Shown: in pieces, positions 1-10,229 of the stretch | Numbering within the stretch: position 1 is the stretch's first letter | Layout of the letters: each line of letters begins with the position of its first letter | From: Branchinecta lynchi | Taxonomy: Eukaryota; Arthropoda; Branchiopoda; Anostraca; Branchinectidae | DNA: 64,000 nucleotides | Reading direction: 5' to 3' | NCBI GenBank assembly: GCA_023053575.1 | Contig: JAKZAP010000012.1 | Span: forward strand, 2,542,230 to 2,606,229 | Notes under the pieces: generated by a model | Told to the model about the DNA's origin: nothing | What the model saw: the letters and a program-made list of their open reading frames with translations, nothing else | Databases searched by the model: none | Translations under genes and position numbers: made by a program

Positions 1-52
1 TAAACGATGAATCGGTTAAAAAAATTAATCATTTTGGTATTTCGTTACGAAG

Positions 53-1274
53 TTGATTGAATACTCTGATGATTATTCTAGAAGTGCAGCAAGAAATCAT
101 TTCTGGTATAAAGATTATAATCAAGGAAAAGATACCAATCTTGTAATTGCTTCGTTTACTCCTACTCCAAATGCAGCAGTAGCAGGGACTGGAATAGTCA
201 GTTTGATAAATAATATTAATTATAATAAAGGGTTTGAAAAAAAATATAACAGAACAAAGAACAGTAAATTAGTAAATCTGTATTTACCATTATCAGAATT
301 GTTTGGATTTTTGAACAAATGATTCTTCAGAGGTGCATCGCATAAAATATTTCTAAGAAGAAAGGGTGATAATAACATGATTATAAGAATTGGAAATACT
401 AATTTGAAAGTAGTAATCGCGTATTTATCCTGGAAAATCCCTATTGTAGCTAATACTTATAAAAGCGATGTTAGTCAAAATAAGGACGCACGTGGAAAGT
501 TATTTCTGAGAGAAACAATCCGACAAAAGTAGTTGTAATGTTACAGAAAAATGAGAAGCATAACCACCAATTAATGAATAATATGGTGTTTGATCATATA
601 AATTTAATAGACATAAACTTAGAATTATTGGGGATAAATATCCTGAAGAACCACTCAAATGTGATTTTAGCGACGAGAAATGCAAGTACTCGAATCTTTA
701 CAGTAGATTCATACATATGGGTTACAAACAGTTAGCGTTTGATACTGGTAGCCTTGTTAGTATAGACGAATTTCCGCCATTCTGTTTCAACGTTTCCAAA
801 CACGAATCAAGTATATATATTTGAAAAACTGCTGATATTGAAATAAGTTTAATATTGAAAAACGCTCAACCTGTAGCATATAATGTTTACTGTGTTCTAT
901 ATTATGAAAGAAAAGCTACATTAAATATTATCAATAAAAATATGTATGTGAGTTTGTGAGTATTTAATAAAATCATCCGCTAATAAATGGAGTCCACAAA
1001 GGAAGTCTTGAATACAAATATAATAAACAAATACAGTGAGACAATAAAAAAAGAATCATTGGTATTAGGAAAGAAATATAATATGTATAAAATGAAAATT
1101 GCTAAAACAAAATACTTTGATAAGTTGGTTGTAGTCATTAGTCATAATGACAAACCATGTGATTTGTTTATAACTCAGAAATATAATGCTATTGCTAACC
1201 AATTGCTTTTAAAGAAAAATTTAGTTTTGTCTCTCTATTTTGTTTTTGTCACTCTTGTCCTATGTACGACATAA
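53..1274 (+). pseudogene. AT-rich broken coding region, possibly virus-like (Polinton-type) remnant
   Basis: The first 1.3 kb is much richer in A and T than the rest of the window and contains successive open stretches on the + strand (53-322, 538-735 and 987-1274) in different frames, separated by stops. Codon content is rich in Asn, Lys, Ile and Tyr. The first stretch carries IEYSDDYS and, near its end, LPLSELFGF, which remind me of capsid-like proteins found in Polinton-type virus-derived elements of cnidarians and arthropods. That resemblance is from memory of the family and is weak. The third stretch is Lys-rich and unrecognised. Frame changes and stops mean no intact protein is encoded here. 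The element probably extends left of the window. It could instead be an unrelated AT-rich gene remnant; only the broken coding character is well supported. Confidence 0.25.
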
Positions 1275-1302
1275 AAATCACTAATTTCAGAAAATGACCA
1301 AA

Positions 1303-1450
1303 TGTGTCATTTTTGCAGCAGGGATTCCGACCAGAACTGACTATTTCAAGTGTTTTTCATGAAAGTAAAGTTAAGATGTGTTATTTTTACAGAGGCGATT
1401 CCGACCAAAAACGAACATCTCATGAAAATAAATTTCACTCCTACTTCACT
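1303..1450. repeat. 74-bp imperfect direct duplication
   Basis: A segment containing GGGATTCCGACCA starting near 1303 is repeated in diverged form from 1377 (GCGATTCCGACCA), giving a period of 74 bp. Nothing else is recognised between 1275 and 1790. Confidence 0.5.
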
Positions 1451-1790
1451 CTCTCTTTGGGCCAAAAATCACTCTCTAAATATTTTTGATGTGGCGGCCC
1501 TGAACCTGAATCGATCAATCTCAGCCTTGACAAAGGCAAGGATTTAGCTGGTGGGTCACTTAGAAAGCCTAAAAAGCAACCTAATACCCTGCATTGTCCT
1601 TCTGTTTAAATAAATTATTTTGAGGTTATTTTATTTTGTGATCACAGAATCGGTTTTCTCTCTTAAGCCTGAGTCGAATTATCACTAGGATAAAGCTCAG
1701 CTGACTCTAAACTAAGTTATATCGGAATTTCATACAAGCGTGACGCCATAACTAATTGTAGCTTATTGCTATCGGTGGATATGTATTTTG

Positions 1791-1811
1791 ATATATATAT
1801 ATATATATATA
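1791..1811. repeat. (AT)n microsatellite
   Basis: An uninterrupted run of AT dinucleotides lies between ordinary sequence on both sides. Confidence 0.9.
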
Positions 1812-2022
1812 GTCGAGCCGCCAGCGATCCGCCGGTCGCGTTTACATTTATAAAACGACCTAGGAACAATCAAATCCTACGTTGGGTCCTCAATCACACG
1901 ACGTCAGTATGTACGTCACGATTGGATGGAATTTCGATACTACATAATCGACACCCTCACCTGATGTGTCCGTTAAAACAGTCAACTGATCATTTCTGCT
2001 TGGAACTGTCTGCCGCTTTTTG

Positions 2023-2563
2023 AAAAAAAGACGCTATTGCCAGTTCGTACCTAACGAGTTTCAGTGAAGGATGGTCGTTTTTACCGATTGTTATTGCAGA
2101 AAAACCGACTGTTTCATAAAATTACTGTTTTGACGAAAATTGACTGATTTTCAGAAAAGAACATTTTTTTTTTTTTTAAATCGACTTTTTTTAGAAGTAC
2201 CGACCGTTTTACGAAAATTCGTTGCGCGTTTACTTTTTGTCTGCAGCGTTATGAAAAAACGACGCCATGGCCAGTTCGTACCATCAGGCCTAACGAGTTT
2301 TAGTGAAGGGTTCATAATCATATTTACCGATTGTTATTGCAGAAAAACTGACTGTTTCTTAGAAATAAACTACTCTTTTGACGAAGTATCGACTGATGTT
2401 CAGAAAAGAACGGCTATTTTTAAGAAAAAATCGACTGTTTTTGCGAAACACGGACTGTTTTTATGAAAATTCGTGGCGCCGTTACTTTTTACCAACTGGC
2501 CGACAACATGGGGCGTCAGACTAGGGGGGGCGTCCCCCCTCCCTCTTATGTGACGCCCCTAAT
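2023..2563. repeat. 231-bp tandem duplication related to W elements
   Basis: Two diverged copies with a 231-bp offset (CCAGTTCGTACC at 2040 and again at 2271) consist of stretches such as ACCGACTG and CGACTGTTTT, the same internal vocabulary as the W elements at 12.9 and 52.5 kb. The block ends in GGGGCGTCAG followed by a G run and a C run, like a W terminus in reverse orientation. It is probably an old, internally duplicated W relative. Confidence 0.55.
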
Positions 2564-2631
2564 CGTTTCTCCCCTTTTTTACACCCTATGAATTACCTCC
2601 TTCAAAGAGCGTTTAAAGGATGGTCCTTCAG

Positions 2632-2798
2632 CAGGCCCGTATCCAGGATTTTTTTCGGGGGGGGGGGGGGGGGTTGCCTGCGGGTCGGACAAGAAAGACA
2701 TATATCAGAGGAAAAAGCCTATAAAAATGGCCATTTTTATATGTTTCGGGGGGGGGGGGTCAACCTCCTAACCCCCCCCCCCCCTGGATACGGCCTTG
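2632..2798 (+). mobile_element. Z-family hAT-like MITE, copy 1
   Basis: The element is 167 bp. Its ends are CAGGCCCGTATCCAGG and, inverted, CAAGGCCGTATCCAGG. It is flanked by an exact 8-bp direct repeat TCCTTCAG (2624-2631 and 2799-2806). Long G runs and a C run lie inside the ends. An 8-bp duplication and CA-starting inverted ends are typical of hAT transposons; there is no coding capacity, so it must move in trans. Confidence 0.88.
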
Positions 2799-3166
2799 TC
2801 CTTCAGTAATATCCCTTGTCCATGTTCTTTGATCGATCCCCACACTTCGTTTGAGAAGTGTTCTGCAGTTTGGCGTAACTGATCTAAGGGGCTGGGAAAG
2901 AGTGCTGTCCATTAGGCCGTGGACGAAAGCCAAATGCTTTCTTTCCACGAGAGAATTGCTTCACATTTCAGCTCTCGTGGAGCTTCGGTTCCAAATGCCT
3001 TATGACGGTGTCAGTCGCGGCACTTCTTTAGCAATCGTCAGTGATAAAGGCAGATGAATTCTTCTGGGTGGTGACGCTTCTGGTTCATTATGGTCGGCAT
3101 AGGGCTAAGAGCGCGCGGCTTTACCGTGACCAGTTGACCCAGTTCCACAACCTGTCGCATTCATTA

Positions 3167-3528
3167 GCTGTGTTTTTGCAGTTACCGTGGTATCTGATAT
3201 ACAGTTGCTCTGCAAAAACGACAATTGCCGAAATTGCGCTTTTTGAACTCATCCCAAAAGAAAAACAGATATTGAGTAAAACCACTAAGTGCTAAACTTC
3301 CTTCTCACCAATCTGACAAAATTTGATTAAAGTGAGATGACTTTTTAGATACAACGACCAGTTACCATGGTCGGACCGTAGTATCTGAATATCAGATACC
3401 ACGCAAACTGACCAGATACCACGATAACTGCAAAAACGCCTTTTAACCCTGGTATCAGATACCACGATAACTGCAAAATCAACTTTAGACCGCGGTATGA
3501 GATACAATGGTGTCTGCAAAAACGCAAC
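3167..3528 (+). mobile_element. P-family palindrome-rich MITE, copy 1 (TA target)
   Basis: The ends resemble GTTGCGTTTTTGCAG and its inverse. The element is flanked by TA on both sides (3165-3166, 3529-3530). Inside are many short palindromes of the type GATACCACGGTATC. Three further copies are at 27.2, 40.9 and 60.7 kb. The TA flanks suggest Tc1/mariner-type mobilisation (inference). Confidence 0.8.
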
Positions 3529-3534
3529 TATTAT

Positions 3535-3675
3535 CTTTTTCAGCGAAACCTTGCTAGGAAAATCCTAAATTTTCTTTGTCCTTGCTCTGTCGCGGTGCCC
3601 GAAAAACTACTCAACTCTTCTAATAATCACCTTCTATCATTTCTTCGTCCTTCATACATGGAAAGGGTGTAAAAA
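3535..3675 (-). repeat. Dispersed repeat B, inverted copy
   Basis: Read on the minus strand, this matches 14667-14814 (+): ACACCCTTTCC at one end, ATTATTAGAAGAGTTGAG in the middle, and TTTTCCTAGCAAGGTTTC at the other end. A short fragment of the same start is at 18349-18390. Its type is unknown. Confidence 0.65.
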
Positions 3676-3760
3676 AAGAAAAGTCGTTGCTTCGGTTCTT
3701 CTAGACAGATGTGTAGTCCCTAGTACCTAGGGTTCCAGCCAGTTTTGAGACCGAGTCATG

Positions 3761-3936
3761 CAGGCCCGTATCCCGGAAAATTTTTTTTCGGGGTGGGGTG
3801 GGGGGTTGCCTGCAGGTCGAAGTACAAAAAAGACATAGATTAGAAGGAAAAGCCTATAAAAATGACTATTTTTGTATGTTTCGGGGGGGGGGGGGGGGTC
3901 AACCCCCTAACCCGCCCTCCCCTGGATACGGCCTTG
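3761..3936 (+). mobile_element. Z-family hAT-like MITE, copy 2
   Basis: It has the same ends and internal G runs as the copy at 2632, and exact 8-bp target duplications GAGTCATG (3753-3760 and 3937-3944). Confidence 0.88.
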
Positions 3937-4490
3937 GAGTCATGTAGTGTTATGGAACTGAAAGAGATGTAAAACGTTCTGTAACACACTTAAATCTGAC
4001 TCTAAACAAATTCTTGCATGCTGTTTACCAGAATGAGGAGTTTTCTATTTATTCATATACAGTCAGCATAATATGAGGTACGCTTATTTTAACGCAGAAC
4101 TTACTTATTTAAGGTACTTTGAAAATAGACACAGAGACTTGAAGCACACCTCGCACTATTTACTACTTAGTTTCGAATATTCAGAGCTATGTGAATACTA
4201 CAAAGCTAGACTCTACTTTTAAAAATCATGCACGGTCTGGCCTGTTTTAAGCCTTTTCACAGGTACACCGACTTAATCGGCAAAATTGAGAAAACCGTTT
4301 TTGCGCATCAGTGGCAAGAATTGCGAACGCTCGTCCGGATGATACTGCTCATGGATACTAGTGAATCGGAACAAGTGGAAATATTAGTGAGGTGTCGTTA
4401 GTGGGCTTAGAGTTTAACATAAGAAATTCGAATCTCCGGGTTTAAGAACCAATGAAAGACGTTACGGAAGTAGGTTGCATTGGCATTATA

Positions 4491-5062
4491 CACTGTAAAG
4501 AGTTTCTCGGTATACAGATTGAAGTTAACTGCAATATTTGCTACTCGGATTCATCTTATCTCTATTTGATATTAATCTTATCTGCGTAGAGATAAGGATA
4601 ATCTAAGTAGCAAATACTGCAGATAAACGAAGGATTTTATAAGTGCTGGGTGAAAGCTTCTGCGCTTTCCCAGGGAATTTGTAAATTGTAAATAGACACA
4701 GAATTGTAAAATATTTACAGATTTGTACATATACACTTTTAACGCGCACATTTTAATATTCTTTATTTTATGTGAATTTGTCTGTCGTTCAATCCGCATC
4801 GTTCTTCTGGTTTTTAGTTACATATCGTTGTATGTTTTGTTGGTTCCGCATCGTTTTTCTGTTGGTATTGTGTTGGATTTTATTATTTATTTTTTTTTGT
4901 TTTTTTTTCGCTGAGGACGGTTTGCCGGGAGTGCAACCGAAATATCCGAATTTATATTTATCCCTCGCACATCATCCTACAGGGATAATTACCGAAAATC
5001 ACGGTTTTCTGTTTCTTACTGCAGTTAACTTTAATCTTTATACGTAAAAACTTTTTACAGTG
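4491..5062. mobile_element. M-family MITE, copy 1, interrupted
   Basis: It begins CACTGTAAAG and ends CTTTTTACAGTG, and is flanked by TA (4489-4490 and 5063-5064). It is inserted in the centre of the X pair and is itself split by another insertion at 4623-5016. Uninterrupted relatives are at 45458-45618 and 50822-51114. Confidence 0.75.
4623..5016 (+). mobile_element. F-related insert with 8-bp target duplication
   Basis: This 394-bp insert is flanked by exact copies of TACTGCAG (4615-4622, 5017-5024). Its interior matches the 44.1-44.5 kb region: GCTTCTGCGCTTTCCCAGGG, then GTGCAACCGAAATATCCG, then AAAATCACGGTTTTCT at the right end. The copy lacks the left fold-back arm present at 43.9 kb. 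The 8-bp duplication suggests hAT-type insertion. Confidence 0.75.
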
Positions 5063-5362
5063 TAGGCGAATACAACCTACTTCCGTAACATCATTCATTA
5101 GTTTTTAAACCCAGAGATCCAAATTTTGTATGTTATATTCTGGACCCGCTAACGGCACATCACTAATCTCACTAGTTTCCCTGCGCATTGTGCTCGGGAC
5201 GAGTGTTCGCGTGAAATATAAGCAGTAAGTAAGTAAGTAAATAGTGAAAGAAGTAAGAAACGTAAACAGTAAATAGTGTGAGGTGTGCTTTAACGACCGT
5301 GGACCTAGTCAAATAGTTTCTTTTATATTTTTCGCTTGATTTTTTATATTAACGAAAGAGCC

Positions 5363-5760
5363 AAAAGTCACTCCTGCCCTCAACAATTCTGCACTACTTA
5401 GTAGTACTTAGCACCGATCAATTAATCTCAGTATCGCTCAAGCGACGAAAGGACCGCCCTTCTTACGTCATCAGAGATAGGCCACAAGTAAGGACCAGTT
5501 CTTGGCGCATCTCTATGATTCAGTCCCTGTCTTCTAGCCCATTATGAAGCAATTAGGGTACTAGAGAGAAAGTCACTCTTGCCCTCAACATTTCTGCTCT
5601 ACGTAATACTGATAAATTACTCAGTATGGCTCAAACGACGAAAGGAGCCCTTCTTACGTCGTTAGAGATAGGCCACAAGTAAGGACCAGTTCTTGGAGCA
5701 TCTCTATGATTCAGTCCCTGTCTTCTAGCCCATTTTGAAGCAATTAGGGTACTAGAAGGA
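5363..5760. repeat. 191-bp tandem duplication
   Basis: Two copies at 191-bp spacing share GAGATAGGCCACAAGTAAGG (5474 and 5665) and GCAATTAGGGTACTAGA. The copies are similar enough to suggest a fairly recent duplication. No coding frame is evident. Confidence 0.8.
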
Positions 5761-6774
5761 ACTTTCCCGAGTCCCCTTAGGACACCAGTAGCTCGAAAGC
5801 GGGACCCTTACCAACTTTTTCTTAATAAAAACTTTTCTTCAGAGAAACCGCTGCGGGCCGACTCTCAGTCTAAGCTCTAAGTAGCTAATGAAATATGGGA
5901 ATCGATACAACACAGATCTGCCCTCAGGGTGTTGAAATATATCGAGAGCTTCGATCCTCACCAGAATATCAAAGTGGAGTTATGAGGAAATGGGGTCTTA
6001 GAACGGGAAGCCGATGCTAAAAATAAATGGATTTATTAGTTTGGAAGTCTATTGGAGGATACGTGTGCACTGCTTCGAATGTATTGTGTTTTGTTGTGTG
6101 ATCCAGTACACTATAATAAAAAATACCGCTAGCATGAACCGTCTTGTTCGTGAGGGAGTGAATTGCGTTGGATTTAATCCAATCTTCTTCTTTTTCTCTT
6201 TTCTTTTTCTTTTCCTTGTATTTCTTTCGAAATAATGAACGAATACTGTCACCTGTTACGGGCAGTGCTCACTTGAGTGTAGTTATTTTGTAGTGTATGA
6301 TTTTTTGTTTGTTTGATAATAAATAAATTGAAAAAAAAATGAAACAAATTCATGCGTTAGCACAGACACTGACTACATCTTATTTTAATACACACATAAC
6401 GGTACCAACTGACAATGATACTTTTCCAAAATTGATATATATTGACCTATTATCAAGATTTTGGGTTGGAGGAACTCTACAAGCTACACCAGCTATATTT
6501 TTTATAGAAAACTTCCTACCAGTTAAACGACGGTACTCAAGCACAAAGCATTTTCTTGAGGGCGAAAGGAGGGTCGAAGTCCCAGATTGACTACTCGATA
6601 CGATGATGCAGGACAGGAGCACTAAATCTGACATAAATAAAAGCAACTCCAAAATACATCATGCAACCACCTCGCCGAACTCTCAGAAACCCATAAAACA
6701 GCAACAACAACAATAAAGGGTTCTAGGGTATCTCAGCTAGAACAAAACACCAAACCGTTGTAACAGTACTGTTT
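5761..6774. other. Unassigned sequence
   Basis: No gene or repeat with a second copy in the window was recognised. There is a pyrimidine-rich run at about 6185-6230, and an AATAAATAAA followed by an A run near 6318-6338 that could be the 3' end of a retroposed transcript. Several short open frames on both strands lack any recognisable motif. Confidence 0.4.
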
Positions 6775-6857
6775 ATTTATTTATTTTCTAAATTTACTCC
6801 GCTTTCTGAAAATGGCGGGTCAAAAATAAATTACTTACTTACTTACTTACTTACTTA
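6775..6857 (+). mobile_element. LINE 3' end fragment with (CTTA)n tail
   Basis: The short 3' segment (ACTCCGC..., AATGGCGGGTCAAAAATAAA) is followed by ACTTACTTACTT repeats, identical in plan to the 3' ends at 15.9-16.0, 45.9-46.0 and, inverted, 23.97 kb. It is a severely 5'-truncated retrotransposed copy. Confidence 0.7.
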
Positions 6858-7011
6858 GTATCACATCGGACTCGGAATTGTTTTTTCTTATATAGCTGTC
6901 ATAGCCTTTCCGGACGGGTGAGGACGCTAACATACGCTATTCTTTAGAATAAAATACGGATAAAACATGCAATGCACAGTACTAATTGTTTGAACGTTTT
7001 TTAAAAATTGG

Positions 7012-7335
7012 AGCGATGAGTTGGCGGATCTGTTCGTTCTGGTTTTTCAGTTGGTGCGTCAGGTGGGAGTATAGTTCTGTATTTTTCACTCGAGGGGAGG
7101 CTTCGGTCAAATTTCATAATGAGTTCGTTTCTGCGATCGAACAAGCTTGGTAAATCCGACTCATGTAGTGGTTTCTCGTATTATTTTAACTTTGGACCAG
7201 GTGTTATTTTTTCACACGCTTCTGCACAGCTTCGATTTCCTCTAATAGATACACTGTAATCTGGACTTAGGGGCCCCACACTGGACTACAATGCTCGACG
7301 ATCGGCCTGGGATAAGTTGTATATGCGTGACGTAG
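7012..7335 (-). pseudogene. Degenerate LINE reverse transcriptase C-terminal fragment
   Basis: Minus-strand reading gives RPIVEHCSPVWGP, then LEEIEAVQKRVKK, then after a frame change HESDLPSLFDRRNELIMKF. This order (Y/H-x-S-x-V-W, then E-x-V-Q-R-R-like, then L-x-x-L-x-x-R-R) is typical of the region behind the catalytic core in CR1/Jockey-group non-LTR reverse transcriptases. Several stops and frame changes show it is dead. No tail or target duplication was found. Confidence 0.6.
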
Positions 7336-8261
7336 GTCGGTGGTGGGAAAATAAATCCAACATTACAATAAGCCGTGCTTCACCTTTCAGACTTTCAGAT
7401 ATCTGGGCCCTCGGCATACTTTTTTACAACCCTTCCGGATTTTCATGACATTCACGATGCTAATTTTGTTACACTTCAACATCCCTTAAAAATTCAAATA
7501 ACTTTTGCTTCACAATTACAACTGTCAATCTCCCGTTTCTTCCTACACTTCCACATTTATTTTGTTTGTTCAATATGTTGCCTCTGCGACACTTTCCAGA
7601 CATCCGGAATTTCAGCTGTCCAACCAGGGTTGCCACATATCGCAAGAGTGGTAGCTGAGGTGACTACACTAGTGACATTTGAAGTGAGACGAACCTGTGG
7701 GTTAAGCTTAGTGGACGGCGCTTTGAGTAAGGTCCGTTTCTAATACATGGAAAGCACAGGTTGCGCTACCCCGTAGTGTTATTCTGTTATGTCCTAAGGG
7801 CAATCCATCGGGTACCCCACAAATTGTTGTTTCTCCCCAAATTACCCTGAATCCCGAGATTCCAACCGCTTTAATCCAGTTTTGGGACGCCTAACCGATT
7901 GGCTCCGGTAATAGTTTGTCTCTTCTTTGAAATAACCCCTTCTGGCCACGGACCAGCATATCCAGCTACAACCGCATTTCCAGCACGATCGCAGCGTATG
8001 TCGTATTAGGCTACCGGAAGAGAGAATAGCCATGAATGATAATTTATAGTGTAATATCTCTCCGTATATCGCTGGGATAAGGTCACCTGGGCCTCTCTGA
8101 CATGCTTTTCCTTTCTGGTGTATGGTATTCCAGTCTATGGGGATTTGCTGATAAGGGCTATATTTGGAGCTGGAGTCCTCGCAGGCAGGGATAAAGGGAT
8201 ACGCTGCGTTAGACTTTTGTTTGGGTTCCAGTATTTTGACATAGACACTTTACTACCTTAA
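7336..8261. other. Unassigned sequence
   Basis: An open frame of 122 codons at 7375-7743 (+) has no recognisable motif. Nothing else was identified. Confidence 0.35.
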
Positions 8262-8669
8262 AGTTTAACTGAAAAGTCACCTTATTTTTGTATCATTCAA
8301 CTGAATACACAGCATTATTTAATTTTTTTATTTTTATCACATTTTTTTATTTTTCACTATTTTCTCTGGTATAGCCTTCAGAATATCTACTGCTGTCCTC
8401 ACAACGCAAAATTCTACTAATTTACATCTCAATAAAAACGCGGTTTTTCAGTGGCCAGTCGTGAGCTAGGGGACGATTAAAAAATAATATAAGAAATGCT
8501 CACTGCGTGAACACTTATTTTTCGTAAATAGCTTTAGTCAAGCATAAACATAGGTACAAGCGCATAGAGGTACAGCAAATCTGACAGGGCAATGCCACTA
8601 TTTGAAAATTGATTATACGGAATAGCGGAGCAATGAAGTAACGCATTTTCATCGGGTCTTCAATCCTCT
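8262..8669 (+). mobile_element. Q-family TTAA-flanked element, copy 1
   Basis: The element begins AGTTTAACTGAAAAG after TTAA (8258-8261) and ends GGGTCTTCAATCCTCT before TTAA (8670-8673). It matches 54976-55302 along its length (for example CGGTTTTTCAGTGGCCAGT). A TTAA target is the hallmark of piggyBac-type transposition (family knowledge); the element itself is non-coding. Confidence 0.75.
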
Positions 8670-9378
8670 TTAAAGTTCAATGGGCACATCAAACTACCCC
8701 AATCCCACTCTGTAACCACCTAGGAACAATGCTTACCCCCTAGATCAGCAGCTTTTTAAACAGTTTCCTCTCTGTGATATTTCAAAGCGTAATTTTTCGG
8801 GCCAGTACATGCTCAATTTACTAGCTTGGACAAAGATAAAAGTGATGTTTCTTATAATACTTGGTAGATCTTTATTTTATGCATTAATCAGCTTGTATAA
8901 TTCAGATTTGAATAGGTTATTTGTTTTTGACTGATTTGTGTAGGTATGTTATTTTTTTATAATCTTATTGCATATTCTGGTACATTTTATAAAGCAAACT
9001 AATCAAGCTTCACAACACTATTCCACAAAGAAAACCTTTTAATAGGCACTTTGAGCCATGGAACTTCTGATGAAACACTAGAACAATCAGGTAATCTGCA
9101 TCTGCGGCTTGACTTTGGTGACATCTCAAATATATCCTTTTCTATCAAGCATTGCTGGGAGTTTTTGAATTTCCTGCCACGATATCCCAGCTCCGAAGAT
9201 TTGGATCGCCGAAATGCCAGAGAGGTAAAGACAAGGGACAACAAGAAAACGGCCAATTTTCGTAGTGCCTTCTAAAGGAAGTCGAAATGTTCATTTGTAA
9301 AGCATTTTGATACAAAGTGAAGCATTAGAAGTGTACATTGTGCTTTAAGTAAATAAGTGATGGATGCTGATGTTTGGT
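8670..9378. other. Unassigned sequence
   Basis: No repeat partner or gene was recognised. Short open frames on both strands at 9000-9275 are mutual shadows. Confidence 0.35.
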
Positions 9379-9656
9379 CAGTGGTTCTCGACCAGTGGAC
9401 GCGTATTCGAAGGGGTACGAGAAACCCTCGTAAGGGGCTCGCGAAGGCCCAAAATCAACTTCACTCGCATCAGTCGTTCTTAGTCACTTAGTTTCAGTAT
9501 TGTCCTCAAGATCAGATCAGTAGATGTATATTTGTGAGTTTTCACTGATGACAATAAATGTTGTGTTTTTGATATTCTGATTGTAGAAAAAAATAGTCAC
9601 AACGAACCTTGATTAGGAGTACTCGGCACGGAATAGGTTGAGTTGAGAACCACCTA
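9379..9656 (+). mobile_element. H-family hAT MITE, copy 1
   Basis: It starts CAGTGGTTCTC and ends GAGAACCACCTA, with exact 8-bp duplications TGTTTGGT (9371-9378, 9657-9664). CAGTGGTTCTC-type ends are well known for hAT elements. The related copy is at 56187-56505. Confidence 0.88.
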
Positions 9657-9664
9657 TGTTTGGT

Positions 9665-10229
9665 ACACGCATGGTTCTCTGGCTTCAGCGAGGTCAGCGA
9701 CCCAAATAGATACCACAAGGTAAATTTAGCAGAAAAAGTAATAGGGAAGCCGATTCCGCCTTAAATCTGCAACCACGCATATGAAATGTCGGTGGTTGGC
9801 GTTGGGCTAATAATAAGTGATGAATAGAATCTAAATTTCGAGGATGACAATTTATTGACTTACTGCGACTAGGTTAGTCCATTAAAATGCTTGGAATAAA
9901 TTAAAGTTTGTTGCCATAGCTGAGCTTTCAGTGTAATCGGTCATCAGTAATATTAAGGGTTAAAATACTCTGGTTGTAATCGTAACTAATTTGATTTCTA
10001 GATAATTCCAAACTTGTTTTTTTGTCGTCCGGTCGTCTTTAGTACATAAAAAAAAAAGAAAAAAGAATTGAACCCACTTTTCTACAAAATCCTAAAACCA
10101 ATGAGATAGTGTGACCTGGTGAGAGGGGATCTTTGGTGTATGACTGGATTTATTCAACTGAAAATAAAAAGTCTTGCAGCTTAAAGTACACCTCGCACTA
10201 CATAGTGTTTATGTTCCAGTATTGAATGA
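9665..10229. other. Unassigned sequence with an X-like end
   Basis: Near 10180-10205, TTAA is followed by AGTACACCTCGCACTA, an X-family start that is not continued. The rest is unrecognised. Confidence 0.4.

Larger units (their letters stand above)
4143..5289. mobile_element. Inverted pair of X-family elements (large fold-back)
   Basis: The left arm starts AGCACACCTCGCACTATTT and the right arm ends with its inverse just before TTAA (5290-5293); the left flank is TTGA, one change from TTAA. The arms match over several hundred bases, including GTTACGGAAGTAGGTTG (about 4460) against its inverse at about 5072-5092. The centre is filled by an M element. X elements elsewhere are about 370 bp between TTAA sites; here two X units face each other. 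Confidence 0.7.

Noticed and set aside
6318..6340. AATAAA plus A run as a gene's polyadenylation site
   Set aside because: No coding exon was found upstream; a retroposed 3' end explains an encoded A run equally well.
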